Notes under the pieces: generated by a model
The model's input: the letters and a program-made list of their open reading frames with translations, nothing else
Told to the model about the DNA's origin: nothing
The model's database searches: none
Origin: Streptomyces hawaiiensis
GTDB lineage: Bacteria; Actinomycetota; Actinomycetes; Streptomycetales; Streptomycetaceae
NCBI RefSeq assembly: GCF_004803895.1
Contig: NZ_CP021978.1
Coordinates: 2,852,001-2,916,000 of the forward strand
Reading direction: 5' to 3'
DNA: 64,000 nt
In this document: positions 22,670 to 34,097 of the stretch, in pieces
Numbering within the stretch: position 1 is the stretch's first letter
Layout of the letters: every line of letters starts with the position of its first letter
Translations under genes and position numbers: made by a program

Positions 22670-25093
22670 TCAGCCCACCGGGCTCGACCGCCGGTCGTCC
22701 GGGAGGGGCCGGGTGTCGAGGTAGAACCACTCGGCGTCGGCGGTGGGCCGGGGAGAGGGTTTCGCCGCCGGTTCGCGCCATGCTTCCTCGGCCATGGCCG
22801 TGACGGGCCGCTTGGGAAGCGGTGCCGGGGCCTGCCCCGCGGGCGCCTCGGCCCGGTCACCGGCCGGCTTCGCCTCCCCCGGCATCAGCAGTTCCACCCG
22901 CAGCCCCAGCCCGCGCTGCTGGGCGGTGAACTCCTCGACCTGGTTGCGGCAGGCGTGGTCCACGTGGGTCACGCCCGTCAGGTCGAGCCGGATCCTCGGC
23001 TTCCCGGACGCGGCGGCGGCCTCCAGCGCCTCGATCACCTGCGGCAGCCGCAGGAACGTCGCGTTGCCGGCCATGACGACCTTCGCCGTGTCGTCCTCGA
23101 CGTGTTGGCGGATCGCGGTCCGGGACATCCGCAGCGCGGCCAGCACGATGCCCGCGGCGAGGCCGATCAGCACGCCCTCCAGCAGCGCGGTCACCACGAT
23201 GACCAGCGTGGTCAGCGTCATCACCGCGAACTCGCCCTTGTCCTGCCGCCACATCTTCGGGAACTCGGCGGGCCCGAACAGCTTCCAGCCACTGTGCACG
23301 AGGACACCGGCGAGCACCGAGATCGGGATCAGCGCGAGCACCTGCGGCAGCAGCAGCGCGAAGGCGAGCAGCCACAGGCCGTGCAGGGTGCGGGAGAGCC
23401 GGGTCTTGGCCCCGGCCTGGACGTTGGCCGAACTGCGGGCCACGACCGCGGTGATCGGGAGCGCGCCGAGGATGCCCGCGACGGTGTTCCCGGCGCCCTG
23501 GGCGATCAGCTCGGTGTTGTAGCGGGTGCGCGGGCCGCTGTGCATACGGTCCACCGCGGCGGCTGTGAAGAGGCTCTCGGCGGACGCGATGACCGTGAAG
23601 GTGAGGATGGCGGTGATGATCGCCCCGTCCGCGAGCCCGGCGAACTGCTCCGGCCCGGGCAGCGCCACGGACGCCAGCAGATTGCCCACCTGGAGCGTCT
23701 TCACGTCCACGCCGGGCAGCGCGGCGACCACGATGCCGATGCCCACGGCGACCAGCGCCGCCGGGATCTTCCCGGCCGGGCCCGGCACCTTCTTCCACAC
23801 GAAGCTGAGCACGATCGTGACGACACCCAGCAGGGTGGCGGTCATCGCCTGCGGGTCGGTCACGACGCCGGCCAGCAGGCCGGGGAGGCCCGCCATGTTC
23901 TCGATCGCTGTGCCGGGGGCCTTGGCGTCGGCCATCGGATAGGCCTGGCTGAACATCAGCGGCACGCCGATGCCGGCCAGCATGCCCTGGACGACGGCGA
24001 CGGAGATGGCCTGGAACATCCGGCCGAGCCGCACCAGTCCCAGGATGATCTGGAGGAGGCCGGCGAACAGCACGATCACGCCGAGCATGGCCACGCCGAC
24101 CTCGGCGACGGTCTCCGCGACGAGCGCGGCGAGTCCTGCGGCCGGCCCGCTGACCTGGAGCGTACTGCCGCGGGCCGCGCCGACGACCAGACCGCCGATC
24201 ACTCCTGAGATGATCCCCAGCTCGGCCGGCACACCGGAGGCGACGGCGACACCGATGCACAGCGGCAGGGCGACGAGGAAGACGACGAGCGAGGCGGTGA
24301 TGTCGGTGACGAGGTCGGCCTTGGTCCGCGCTGTGCCGCCCTCGCCCTTCGCGCCACCCGTCACATGGCTGATCAGCCCACCCAGCACACCGCCCACGGC
24401 ACCTCCGGCCGAGCCGCCCGCGGGTTCACCGGCCGGGCTGTCCGGCCGCCGGCTCGCGCCCCCTGCCGGGTCCCCCACCAGGCCGCCCCCGGGGCCACCC
24501 GACCGGCTGCCCGTGAAACCGCCCGCCCGACCGTCCGCCTGACGGTCGGACCGCCGACTCGCAGTGCCCCCCGACGGGCCCCCGACGGGACCACCCGACC
24601 GACCCCCCGTCAACCCGCCCGCCGGGCCGTCCGGCCCCCAGCCCTCGGCACCTCCCGACGGACCACGCACCGGCCCGCCCCCCTGCCAGTCCCCCGAGCC
24701 CCGCCAGGAGTCGCCGGCCCCGCAGTTCGCCGCGCCCTCCGCGGCACCGCCCGTCCGCCGCTGCGCGGTGTCCCCGTCGGAACCAGCGGCCCCCCAACCC
24801 GCCGCGCCCTCCCCGCGACCGCCCGGCCCCCATTCCCCCCAGCCCCCCTCGAAGCCACCCGCTCCCCGGTCCCCCGGGCCTTCGGAGGAACCGCCCGGCC
24901 CCCATTCCCCCGAGCCCCCTGCGAAGCCGCCCGGCTCCCAGCCCCCCGGGGAACCGCCGGACCCCCAGCCCGCAGCACCTCCCTCGGAACCAGCCGCTCC
25001 CCAGTCCTCCGCCGCGTCTCCCGTCGGACCGGTCGGCCGGCCACCCGGCGTGGCGCCGCCGCGTGCCCGCCCCCGCGCATGCGCCCCGCTCAC
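22670..25093 (-). CDS. SulP-family anion transporter (likely bicarbonate) with Gly-rich N-terminal extension
   Basis: An 807-residue SulP protein read from GTG 25093, which overlaps the carbonic anhydrase stop (GTGA). Residues 1 to about 255 are low complexity (Gly/Ala/Pro/Ser, with recurrent Trp-Gly-x-Gly-Gly and GGxxGG units). The Sulfate_transp domain then begins (VTDITASLVVFLVALPLCIGVA) with some ten to twelve helices and family motifs (TLQVSGPAAGLAALVAE; GALPITAVVARSSANVQAG), followed by a C-terminal STAS domain (IRLDLTGVTHVDHACRNQVEEF). Coupling to a carbonic anhydrase argues for bicarbonate as substrate. Alternatively translation starts internally near 24366 (VTGGAKGEGG), giving a standard-sized protein; the sequence does not decide. 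Confidence 0.82.
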   Translation of the reverse strand: MSGAHARGRARGGATPGGRPTGPTGDAAEDWGAAGSEGGAAGWGSGGSPGGWEPGGFAGGSGEWGPGGSSEGPGDRGAGGFEGGWGEWGPGGRGEGAAGWGAAGSDGDTAQRRTGGAAEGAANCGAGDSWRGSGDWQGGGPVRGPSGGAEGWGPDGPAGGLTGGRSGGPVGGPSGGTASRRSDRQADGRAGGFTGSRSGGPGGGLVGDPAGGASRRPDSPAGEPAGGSAGGAVGGVLGGLISHVTGGAKGEGGTARTKADLVTDITASLVVFLVALPLCIGVAVASGVPAELGIISGVIGGLVVGAARGSTLQVSGPAAGLAALVAETVAEVGVAMLGVIVLFAGLLQIILGLVRLGRMFQAISVAVVQGMLAGIGVPLMFSQAYPMADAKAPGTAIENMAGLPGLLAGVVTDPQAMTATLLGVVTIVLSFVWKKVPGPAGKIPAALVAVGIGIVVAALPGVDVKTLQVGNLLASVALPGPEQFAGLADGAIITAILTFTVIASAESLFTAAAVDRMHSGPRTRYNTELIAQGAGNTVAGILGALPITAVVARSSANVQAGAKTRLSRTLHGLWLLAFALLLPQVLALIPISVLAGVLVHSGWKLFGPAEFPKMWRQDKGEFAVMTLTTLVIVVTALLEGVLIGLAAGIVLAALRMSRTAIRQHVEDDTAKVVMAGNATFLRLPQVIEALEAAAASGKPRIRLDLTGVTHVDHACRNQVEEFTAQQRGLGLRVELLMPGEAKPAGDRAEAPAGQAPAPLPKRPVTAMAEEAWREPAAKPSPRPTADAEWFYLDTRPLPDDRRSSPVG

Positions 25094-25695
25094 GCGGCAT
25101 GCACCCGGAACGCGCCGTCGTCGCCGAGTTCGTGGACAAAGCCCGTGTCGATCTCGTAGTACCAGCCGTGCAGCCGCAGCCGGCCCGCGTCGAGCCGCCG
25201 GCGCACCACCGGGTAACTCCGCAGGGCGGTCAGCTGGTTGACGACGTTGCCCTGGGAGACTTCCGGCAGGGACGGGTCGTCCGGCGCGGACTCCAGGACG
25301 GGGGCCAGTTCGGGGCGGGCGATGTGGAGCCAGGCGTCCACGCCGGGCAGGGCGGACAGGTCGTCGCCGGACTTCAGCGCGCCCATCGCGCCGCAGTGTG
25401 AGTGACCGCACACCACGATGTCCTGAACCCCGAGCACTTCCAGTGCGTACTCGATGGTGGCCGCCTCCCCGGAGGCCCCGGGCCGTCCGTGGGGCGGCAC
25501 GATATTGCCCGCGTTGCGCAGCTCGAATATCTCCCCGGGCCGTGCGCCCGTGATGAGTGCGGGTATGACCCGGGAGTCCGAGCAGGTAATGAACAGCACC
25601 TCCGGATATTGCCCTTCGGCCAGTTTCCGGAATTCGCTGCTGTCGAAATCGGCGCGCGCCCTGAACGTGCGGGCACGGTTCAGCAATGCTTTCAA
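25090..25695 (-). CDS. beta-class carbonic anhydrase
   Basis: A 201-residue beta-carbonic anhydrase interconverting CO2 and bicarbonate. Zinc ligands and catalytic dyad are visible: Cys-x-Asp-x-Arg in ITCSDSRVIPALI near residue 38, and His-x-x-Cys in VVCGHSHCGAMGALK near residue 95. ELRNAGNIVPPHG is also typical. No signal peptide, so cytoplasmic. Its stop overlaps the GTG of the SulP gene by 4 bp, a common CA-SulP partnership that would hydrate CO2 or manage imported bicarbonate. Divergent from a two-component system 219 bp away. Confidence 0.94.
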   Translation of the reverse strand: MKALLNRARTFRARADFDSSEFRKLAEGQYPEVLFITCSDSRVIPALITGARPGEIFELRNAGNIVPPHGRPGASGEAATIEYALEVLGVQDIVVCGHSHCGAMGALKSGDDLSALPGVDAWLHIARPELAPVLESAPDDPSLPEVSQGNVVNQLTALRSYPVVRRRLDAGRLRLHGWYYEIDTGFVHELGDDGAFRVHAA

Positions 25696-25913
25696 GGATG
25701 CCTCCTGAGCTGCGATTTCCCTCTATGGGCCCCCACCGTAGACGGACGACTTACAGAGGAAGGTTAAGCAAACTCCAGAACCCGGACAGGAATTGAACAT
25801 TCTTTGTCCGGATACCCAGACGGTCGGTCATCTTGTAGCGTGTGAAGTCCCGGGCGGGCAATGCGAATTCACGCTGCCCGGATTCATGCCGGCTTCACGG
25901 AGAGACGGGACGT

Positions 25914-26762
25914 ATGGGCCTACGAGTGCTGCTCATCGAGGACGACGAGACGATCGCCGAGCCGCTCACCGAAGGGCTCGGACACTTCGGGCTGACGGTG
26001 GACCACGTGGCCACTGGGGCGGAGGGGCTGAGAGGCCCGTACAACGACGTCGTCCTGCTCGACCTGGGACTGCCGGACATGGACGGCATCGACGTCTGCC
26101 GCGGTATCCGGCAGGTCTCGGACGTGCCCATCGTCATCCTCAGCGCCCGCGGCGAGGAGGCCGACCGTGTGCTGGGCCTGGAGCTGGGCGCCGACGACTA
26201 CCTGGCGAAACCCTTCAGCGTGCGGGAGCTGGTGGCCCGGGTCCGGGCGGTGACCCGCCGCACGCAACGCACCCGGCAGACCTTCCCCGAGCCCCCGGGC
26301 ACACCGGGCACGCCCGCCGCACCCGGCACCCCCGAGCCGCTGCCGCCCTACGAACCGGCCCCCTCCCCCACGTACGAGCCGGCCCCGGCCCTCGCCTACG
26401 ACCCCCCTGCCCCACCGTCGTACGACCCGGCCCCCGGCCCCCCGCACGACCCGGGCCCGCTCGTGGTGGACCGCCGTACCCGCCAGGTCTGGGTCGGTGA
26501 CTCCCCCGTGCCGCTCACCCCCAAGGAGTTCGACCTGCTGGCGCTCCTCAGCGAGGACCCGGGCGCGGTCTACTCGCGCCAGCAGATCCTCGACCGCGTC
26601 TGGGATCCGCACTACGACGGCCCGACCAAGACGCTGGACGTCCATGTGGCCGCGCTGCGCCGCAAGCTGGGGCACCCGGCGTGGATCAGGACACTGCGGG
26701 GCGTCGGTTTCCGGCTGGCGGTGCACACCGGGCCGAACGCCCCGCAGGTGGCCTCTCCATGA
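25914..26762 (+). CDS. OmpR-family response regulator with long Pro-rich linker
   Basis: A 282-residue regulator: receiver domain 1-115 with phosphoacceptor Asp50 (VVLLDLGLPD) and Lys99 (LAKPF), and a C-terminal winged helix from about 183 (DRRTRQVWVGDSPVPLTPKEFDLLALL ... TLDVHVAALRRKLG). Between them residues 122-181 form a Pro-rich linker with repeated Tyr-Glu/Asp-Pro-Ala-Pro units, far longer than the usual 5-15 residues. ATG 25914 begins the conserved receiver strand; the longer upstream reading adds unrelated sequence. It overlaps the kinase gene by 4 bp (ATGA). TTCATG and TTCACG direct repeats 11 nt apart (25883, 25894) lie just upstream. Target genes unknown; the PhoX-like gene downstream is a candidate. 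Confidence 0.92.
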   Translation: MGLRVLLIEDDETIAEPLTEGLGHFGLTVDHVATGAEGLRGPYNDVVLLDLGLPDMDGIDVCRGIRQVSDVPIVILSARGEEADRVLGLELGADDYLAKPFSVRELVARVRAVTRRTQRTRQTFPEPPGTPGTPAAPGTPEPLPPYEPAPSPTYEPAPALAYDPPAPPSYDPAPGPPHDPGPLVVDRRTRQVWVGDSPVPLTPKEFDLLALLSEDPGAVYSRQQILDRVWDPHYDGPTKTLDVHVAALRRKLGHPAWIRTLRGVGFRLAVHTGPNAPQVASP

Positions 26763-28249
26763 CCCGACGGCTGTTGATCGGTTACCTCAGCCTCGCCGCG
26801 CTGGTGCTGCTCTGCCTGGAGATCCCGCTGGGCTTCGTCTACTCGCGCGGGGAGCGGGAGCAGGTGGTCAACGCGGCGAAGGACGAGGCCGAGTCGGTCT
26901 CCGCGTACGCCGCGCTGTCCCTCGCGGCGGGGCGGGCCGAACGGGACCTGCCCGCGCGGGTGGCGCACTGCGCCAAGCGCATCGGCGGCAAGGTGGTGAT
27001 CGTCGGCGCCTCGGGCGCGCCGCTCGCCACCTCGCACCCCATGGACCCCTCGGTGTCCGGCGCCCTGGCCGACCGGCCGGGCATCGCGGCCGCGCTGCGG
27101 GGCACCTCCACGGTGGATGTGCGGACCTCCACGATCGGCGGGGTCGAGTACCTGTCGGTGGCCGCGCCGGTCGGTCACGAGGCGCAGCCGGTGGGCGCCG
27201 TGTGGCTGACGGTGCCCACGCGAACGGTGCACGAGCGGGTCCACCACGTGTGGCTGCTGCTCGCCCTGGGCGGGCTGGCCGTGCTGACGGCGGTGGCCGT
27301 GGTCGGCTTCGCCTTCGCCCGCTGGGCCGGCCGCCCCATCCGCGAACTGGAGCGGGCGACGCACGAGTTGGCGGAGGGCGGCGGCCGGTTCACCCCGGTG
27401 ACGATCACCAAGGGCCCGCCGGAAGTGCGCAGTCTGGCCGCCGCGTTCAACCGCACCGCGGCCCGTCTCGCCCATCTGCTCGCCTCCCAGCGGGCGTTCG
27501 CCGGCGAGGCCTCGCATCAGCTGAAGACCCCGCTCGCGGCGCTGCGGCTGCGCCTGGAGAACCTGGAGCCGCACGTCGCCACCCGGGCCCAGGGCAGCCT
27601 CACCGCCGCCGTCACGGAGACGGACCGGCTCGCCCGGATGGTCGAGCACCTGCTGGCGATGGCCCGGCTCGAGGAGCACGCGGCGATCCCCGCCACCGTC
27701 GACCTGGGCGCGGTCTGCGCGGAACGGCACCGCACCTGGCAGCCGCTGTTCGCCCGGGAGGACGTCTCGCTCGTGCTCTTCGCGGGCGGCGTCGGCCCGG
27801 TGCTCGCGGTGCCCGGAGCCCTCGAGCAGATCATGGACAACCTGCTGTCCAACGCCCTGCGGGCGTCCCCGCCCGGCAGCACCGTCACGATCGAGCTGCG
27901 GACGCCGGCCCCGCCCCGCCGCGCCCTGCGCGACAGCCGTCCCCGCTGGGTCGACCTGCACGTCACCGACGAGGGCCCCGGCATGACGGAGGAGCAGCGG
28001 GCCCGCGCCTTCGACCGTTTCTGGCGCGCCCCGGGCGCTCCCAAGGGCGGCTCGGGGCTCGGCCTCGCCCTGGTGCAGCGTCTCGCCCACGCCGGCGGCG
28101 GCGAGGCGACCCTGCACACGGCGGCGACGGGCGGCCTGGACGTGGTGATCCGGCTGCCGTCCGTACGGCCACCGGCCGCGGGACCCGGACCGGGCACGGA
28201 CCGGCCGAGGGGCGGCCGGAGACGGGAGGCCCCGGCGCTGCCGGCGTAG
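26759..28249 (+). CDS. two-component sensor histidine kinase
   Basis: A 496-residue membrane kinase partnered with the preceding regulator. TM1 is at residues 5-25, an extracellular sensor of about 130 residues follows (VVIVGASGAPLATSHP), TM2 lies near 165-187 (VWLLLALGGLAVLTAVAVVG), then HAMP, HisKA with the phosphorylated His in FAGEASHQLKTPLAALRLRL, and the HATPase domain (N box MDNLLSNALRASP, G1 VTDEGPGM, G2 GGSGLGLAL). The signal is unknown. The C-terminal tail is Pro/Arg-rich. Coupled to the response regulator by ATGA. Confidence 0.93.
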   Translation: MTRRLLIGYLSLAALVLLCLEIPLGFVYSRGEREQVVNAAKDEAESVSAYAALSLAAGRAERDLPARVAHCAKRIGGKVVIVGASGAPLATSHPMDPSVSGALADRPGIAAALRGTSTVDVRTSTIGGVEYLSVAAPVGHEAQPVGAVWLTVPTRTVHERVHHVWLLLALGGLAVLTAVAVVGFAFARWAGRPIRELERATHELAEGGGRFTPVTITKGPPEVRSLAAAFNRTAARLAHLLASQRAFAGEASHQLKTPLAALRLRLENLEPHVATRAQGSLTAAVTETDRLARMVEHLLAMARLEEHAAIPATVDLGAVCAERHRTWQPLFAREDVSLVLFAGGVGPVLAVPGALEQIMDNLLSNALRASPPGSTVTIELRTPAPPRRALRDSRPRWVDLHVTDEGPGMTEEQRARAFDRFWRAPGAPKGGSGLGLALVQRLAHAGGGEATLHTAATGGLDVVIRLPSVRPPAAGPGPGTDRPRGGRRREAPALPA

Positions 28250-28412
28250 GGGGTGTCCGCCGTAGGACAGGCGGCACACAGCATGCCGTCCCACGGCCAC
28301 GAGTTGTCCATGCCCCGTCAACCCTGTCCGCCTAGCGTCCCTCCCGCCTCCCCCCGCGCACAACCCTGCCGTCGACCGGCGGCAGGGCGGTACGGCACCT
28401 CTTGGAGTGAGA

Positions 28413-29570
28413 GTGGAACGTCGTAGCCTCCTGCGTGCGGCCGTCCTCGGCGGCACCTCGGCCGCCCTGGGCGGAACCCTGTGGCGCGGCGCCGCGTACG
28501 CGGCCCCCGCCCAGCCCGGCACCGGACCCTACGGGCCGCTGGGCGCCCCGGACACCAACGGCATCAGACTCCCCGGCGGCTTCACCAGCCGGGTGATCGC
28601 CCGGTCGGGCCAGCGGGTGGGAACCACGTCGTACACCTGGCACAACGCCCCGGACGGCGGCGCCTGTTACGCCGACGGCACGGGCTGGATCTATGTCTCC
28701 AACTCCGAAATCAATCCGTCGGGCGGCGCGAGCGCGGTGAGGTTCTCCTCGACCGGCGCGATCACCGGCGCGTACCGCATCCTGTCCAATACCCGCCAGA
28801 ACTGCGCCGGCGGCAAGACGCCGTGGAACACCTGGCTGTCCTGCGAGGAGGTGGACCGGGGTTACGTCTACGAGACCGACCCCTGGGGCGCGAAGGCGGC
28901 GGTGCGCCGCGACGCCATGGGCCGCTTCAAGCACGAGGCGGCGGCCGCCGATCCCGTCCGCCGGGTCGTCTACCTGACCGAGGACGTCACCGACGGCTGC
29001 TTCTACCGCTTCCGCCCGACGACCTGGGGCGACCTCTCCTCCGGCACGCTGGAGGTCCTGGTCGCGGGCAGCGGCACGAGCGGCCCGGTCACCTGGTCCC
29101 GGGTCCCCGACCCCACCGGCGCGACGGCCACCCGCAACCAGGTGTCCGGCGCCAAGCGCTTCAACGGCGGCGAGGGCTGCTACTACGCGAACGACACCTG
29201 CTGGTTCACCACCAAGGGCGACAACCGCGTCTGGCAGTACAACGCCGCCGCCCAGACCGTCGAACTCGCCTACGACGACTCCCTGGTGACCAGCGGCACG
29301 GCCCCGCTGACCGGCGTCGACAACGTCACCGGCTCCGCCTCCGGCGACCTCTTCGTCGCCGAGGACGGCGGCAGCATGGAGATCTGCGTCATCACCCCGG
29401 CCGACGTGGTCGCCCCGTTCCTCCGCGTCGACGGCCAGTCCGGCTCGGAGATCACGGGCCCGGCCTTCTCCCCGGACGGCACCCGCCTCTACTTCTCCAG
29501 CCAGCGAGGCACCAGCGGCGGCTCCTCGGGCGGCATCACGTACGAGGTGACGGGCCCGTTCCGGGCGTAG
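28413..29570 (+). CDS. Tat-exported PhoX-like (DUF839) protein
   Basis: A 385-residue protein with a Tat signal (ERRSLLRAAVLGGTSAALGG, residues 2-21) and a PhoX/DUF839-type beta-propeller: GIRLPGGFTSRVIARSGQ, YVSNSEINPSGGASAVRFS, NTWLSCEEVDRGYVYETDPWG, GRFKHEAAAADPVRRVVYLTEDV and NRVWQYNAAAQTVELAYDD. The ENF- and EE-type metal-binding segments suit the PhoX Ca/Fe site, but at this size some members are not phosphatases. I chose GTG 28413 over GTG 28407 because GGAG sits 6 nt upstream. Follows the two-component genes after 163 bp, so could be their target or a phosphate-starvation gene; no clear PHO box seen. Confidence 0.8.
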   Translation: MERRSLLRAAVLGGTSAALGGTLWRGAAYAAPAQPGTGPYGPLGAPDTNGIRLPGGFTSRVIARSGQRVGTTSYTWHNAPDGGACYADGTGWIYVSNSEINPSGGASAVRFSSTGAITGAYRILSNTRQNCAGGKTPWNTWLSCEEVDRGYVYETDPWGAKAAVRRDAMGRFKHEAAAADPVRRVVYLTEDVTDGCFYRFRPTTWGDLSSGTLEVLVAGSGTSGPVTWSRVPDPTGATATRNQVSGAKRFNGGEGCYYANDTCWFTTKGDNRVWQYNAAAQTVELAYDDSLVTSGTAPLTGVDNVTGSASGDLFVAEDGGSMEICVITPADVVAPFLRVDGQSGSEITGPAFSPDGTRLYFSSQRGTSGGSSGGITYEVTGPFRA

Positions 29571-29673
29571 CCGCCCGACCCGGTTTCACATAACCATCAC
29601 AGATCGGTCACACCTCCCCCGCGCAGGGCCGCGCGGTCCTACGGTCATCCCCTCACGTACCGCCCCCGGGGGG

Positions 29674-30186
29674 ATGACCATGACCAATCCGTACACCGGC
29701 CCGTACCCTGCTCCGCCCGCACCGCAGCCCGGCAGACCGGCGCCCCGCTGGGCCCGGAAGCGCTACGTGCTGCCCGCGCTCGGGCTGGCCCTGTTCCTCG
29801 GCATCGGTATGGGCGCGAGCGGCGGGGAGACCGGGAGCGACGCCAAGCGGGCGTCCGCCGAGCCGCGGCCGACCGTCACGGTCACCGCGACGGCCACCGC
29901 GACACCGCCCGCGCCGGAGCCGGAGCCCGCTCCCACCGTCACCGCCACGAAGACCGTCAGGGCCACCACCACGGTCACCGCACAGCCGGCGGCGGGCGGC
30001 GGCTCCGACGGCAACGGCTCGGGGGGCGGCGGCTCCGACGACAACGGCTCGGGCGGCGGCGGGGACGTGTACTACGCCAACTGCGACGCCGTCCGGGCCG
30101 CCGGTGCCGCCCCCATCCGCCGGGGTGAGCCGGGGTACGCCTCCCACCTGGACCGGGACAACGACGGGGTCGCCTGCGACACCTGA
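29674..30186 (+). CDS. membrane-anchored excalibur (calcium-binding) domain protein
   Basis: A 170-residue protein: Pro-rich cytoplasmic N-terminus, one membrane segment (about residues 32-50, VLPALGLALFLGIGMG), a Thr/Val/Pro-rich extracytoplasmic stalk with TVTVTATATATPP, then Gly-Ser-Asp linkers, and a C-terminal excalibur domain YYANCDAVRAAGAAPIRRGEPGYASHLDRDNDGVACDT. The DRDNDGVAC loop is the EF-hand-like calcium site with the two expected Cys. Probably cell-wall-proximal; role unknown. Confidence 0.88.
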   Translation: MTMTNPYTGPYPAPPAPQPGRPAPRWARKRYVLPALGLALFLGIGMGASGGETGSDAKRASAEPRPTVTVTATATATPPAPEPEPAPTVTATKTVRATTTVTAQPAAGGGSDGNGSGGGGSDDNGSGGGGDVYYANCDAVRAAGAAPIRRGEPGYASHLDRDNDGVACDT

Positions 30187-30279
30187 AGCCCGACATGCCG
30201 GTGACCATCGGCGCGTCCGGCCGTTCCACCGTTCGGGCAGCTCGTCCCGGGCTGCCCGGCCGACGGAAGGAACTCCACC

Positions 30280-30798
30280 GTGGACACGAGCGTGCCCGCC
30301 ACCGACGTACAACGCGTGCTGCCGCGTGACGAGTGGGTCAAGACGCTGCCCCAGACCATCGTCGCGTCGTGCGTGCTGCTCCTCGACGCCGAGGACCGGA
30401 TGCTGCTGCTGCGCTACGCGGACGGCCAGCCCGCTGCGGGGCTCTGGGGACTGCCGGGCGGCATGCTCGACCACGGCGAGGACCCCGTCGGCGCCGCGCG
30501 CCGGGAGCTGCACGAGGAGACCGGCATCTGCCTCGCAGGGGACCTGCGGTTCATCGGGTACGACCACCGGGCCGATGTGCTGGGCACGGGCCCGGTGATC
30601 GACTTCTACTTCCACGGCGGCCGGCTCCCGGCCGGGCAGCCCGTCCGGCCCAGTTCGGAACACGACCGCCACGGCCTCTTCGCCCTCGCGGACCTGGGAT
30701 CCACCCCGTTGACGACCCGCGTGCCCACCCTCACCGCGCTGCTGACGGCGGCCCGGACCGGCACCGTCGTATGCCTGCGGGACGGTCTGCCGCAGTGA
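30280..30798 (+). CDS. Nudix hydrolase
   Basis: A 172-residue Nudix hydrolase, which cleaves a nucleoside-diphosphate-linked substrate. The Nudix box GMLDHGEDPVGAARRELHEETGI near residues 66-89 has all of the REUxEExGU residues. Start is GTG 30280 after AAGGAA. Substrate unknown. It ends 32 bp before a strong bidirectional hairpin. Confidence 0.9.
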   Translation: MDTSVPATDVQRVLPRDEWVKTLPQTIVASCVLLLDAEDRMLLLRYADGQPAAGLWGLPGGMLDHGEDPVGAARRELHEETGICLAGDLRFIGYDHRADVLGTGPVIDFYFHGGRLPAGQPVRPSSEHDRHGLFALADLGSTPLTTRVPTLTALLTAARTGTVVCLRDGLPQ

Positions 30799-30830
30799 CC
30801 GTCGCCAGGCCCTGAACGCACATGCGCGAA

Positions 30831-30867
30831 AGCGGGGCGGCACCTCCGCACAAGGTGCCGCCCCGCT
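30831..30867. terminator. bidirectional intrinsic terminator
   Basis: AGCGGGGCGGCACCT (30831-30845) and AGGTGCCGCCCCGCT (30853-30867) form a perfect 15-bp stem with a 7-nt loop, followed by CTTCTTCG. It lies between the converging Nudix and ppdK genes. Confidence 0.85.
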
Positions 30868-30943
30868 CTTCTTCGTGCTCCGGAGCCGCCGCGATCGGTG
30901 AGGGTCGGGGACCGTCGGCGGCTCCGGGTTCTGTGGGCCCTGG

Positions 30944-33691
<2,748 letters not shown>

Positions 33692-34097
33692 GGGTCTCGA
33701 CTCCTCGAGGACGCGGTGGCTGCCCTGACGGCCAGGAACATACCCAGATCAAAGGCGTCTGGGTACGTCCACTCGCGCGTCATACGCCTGTAACCACTCG
33801 TCCGCCAGCGGATCGAAAGTCAAGGCTCGGCAAGCGATCACAGGCTCGTGTTTTCACTTCTTGAACACAAGAACCTTCTCAGACCCTCCTGAGCGCTCAT
33901 GTGAGCAGTGATTCCGCCCATTTGATTTCGCTCGATGAACGATCAAAGGGTGGCACTCAGTGCCACCCTTTGGAGAAGTGCAGTCGCCCAAGATCCGCTC
34001 ATCTGAGCGCAACCCTCATCAGGGGTGGCGAGAATCACGCTGCCACAGCCGCCGGGATTTCACCATGCGGACGCGTCCCGGGACCGAAACGCGGCCG
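33692..34097. promoter_or_regulatory. 406-bp gap upstream of ppdK
   Basis: No gene fits. Bases 33780-33910 are AT-richer than the surroundings and probably hold the ppdK promoter; TTGACT on the minus strand (33823-33818) is a possible -35. A stretch CTCGTGTTTTCACTTCTTG then AACACAAGAAC (33844-33872) contains imperfect GTGTT/AACAC inverted elements that might be an operator. The terminator of the ROK gene is at 33945-33971. Confidence 0.45.
33945..33971 (-). terminator. terminator hairpin downstream of the ROK gene
   Basis: AAAGGGTGGCAC (33945-33956) and GTGCCACCCTTT (33960-33971) form a perfect 12-bp stem with a 3-nt loop. Read leftwards it is followed by GATCGTTC, moderately T-rich. It lies 126 bp after the ROK stop at 34098. 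Confidence 0.75.

Noticed and set aside
22670-25411. A 913-residue frame extending the SulP gene through the carbonic anhydrase gene
   Set aside because: The first 106 codons are the antisense-frame shadow of the carbonic anhydrase gene. GTG 25093, overlapping the CA stop, is the natural earliest start.
25868-25899. TTCACG/TTCATG repeats before the OmpR-type regulator, considered as a PhoP box
   Set aside because: Only the last two repeats are 11 bp apart and both depart from GTTCACC. Too weak to list as a site.
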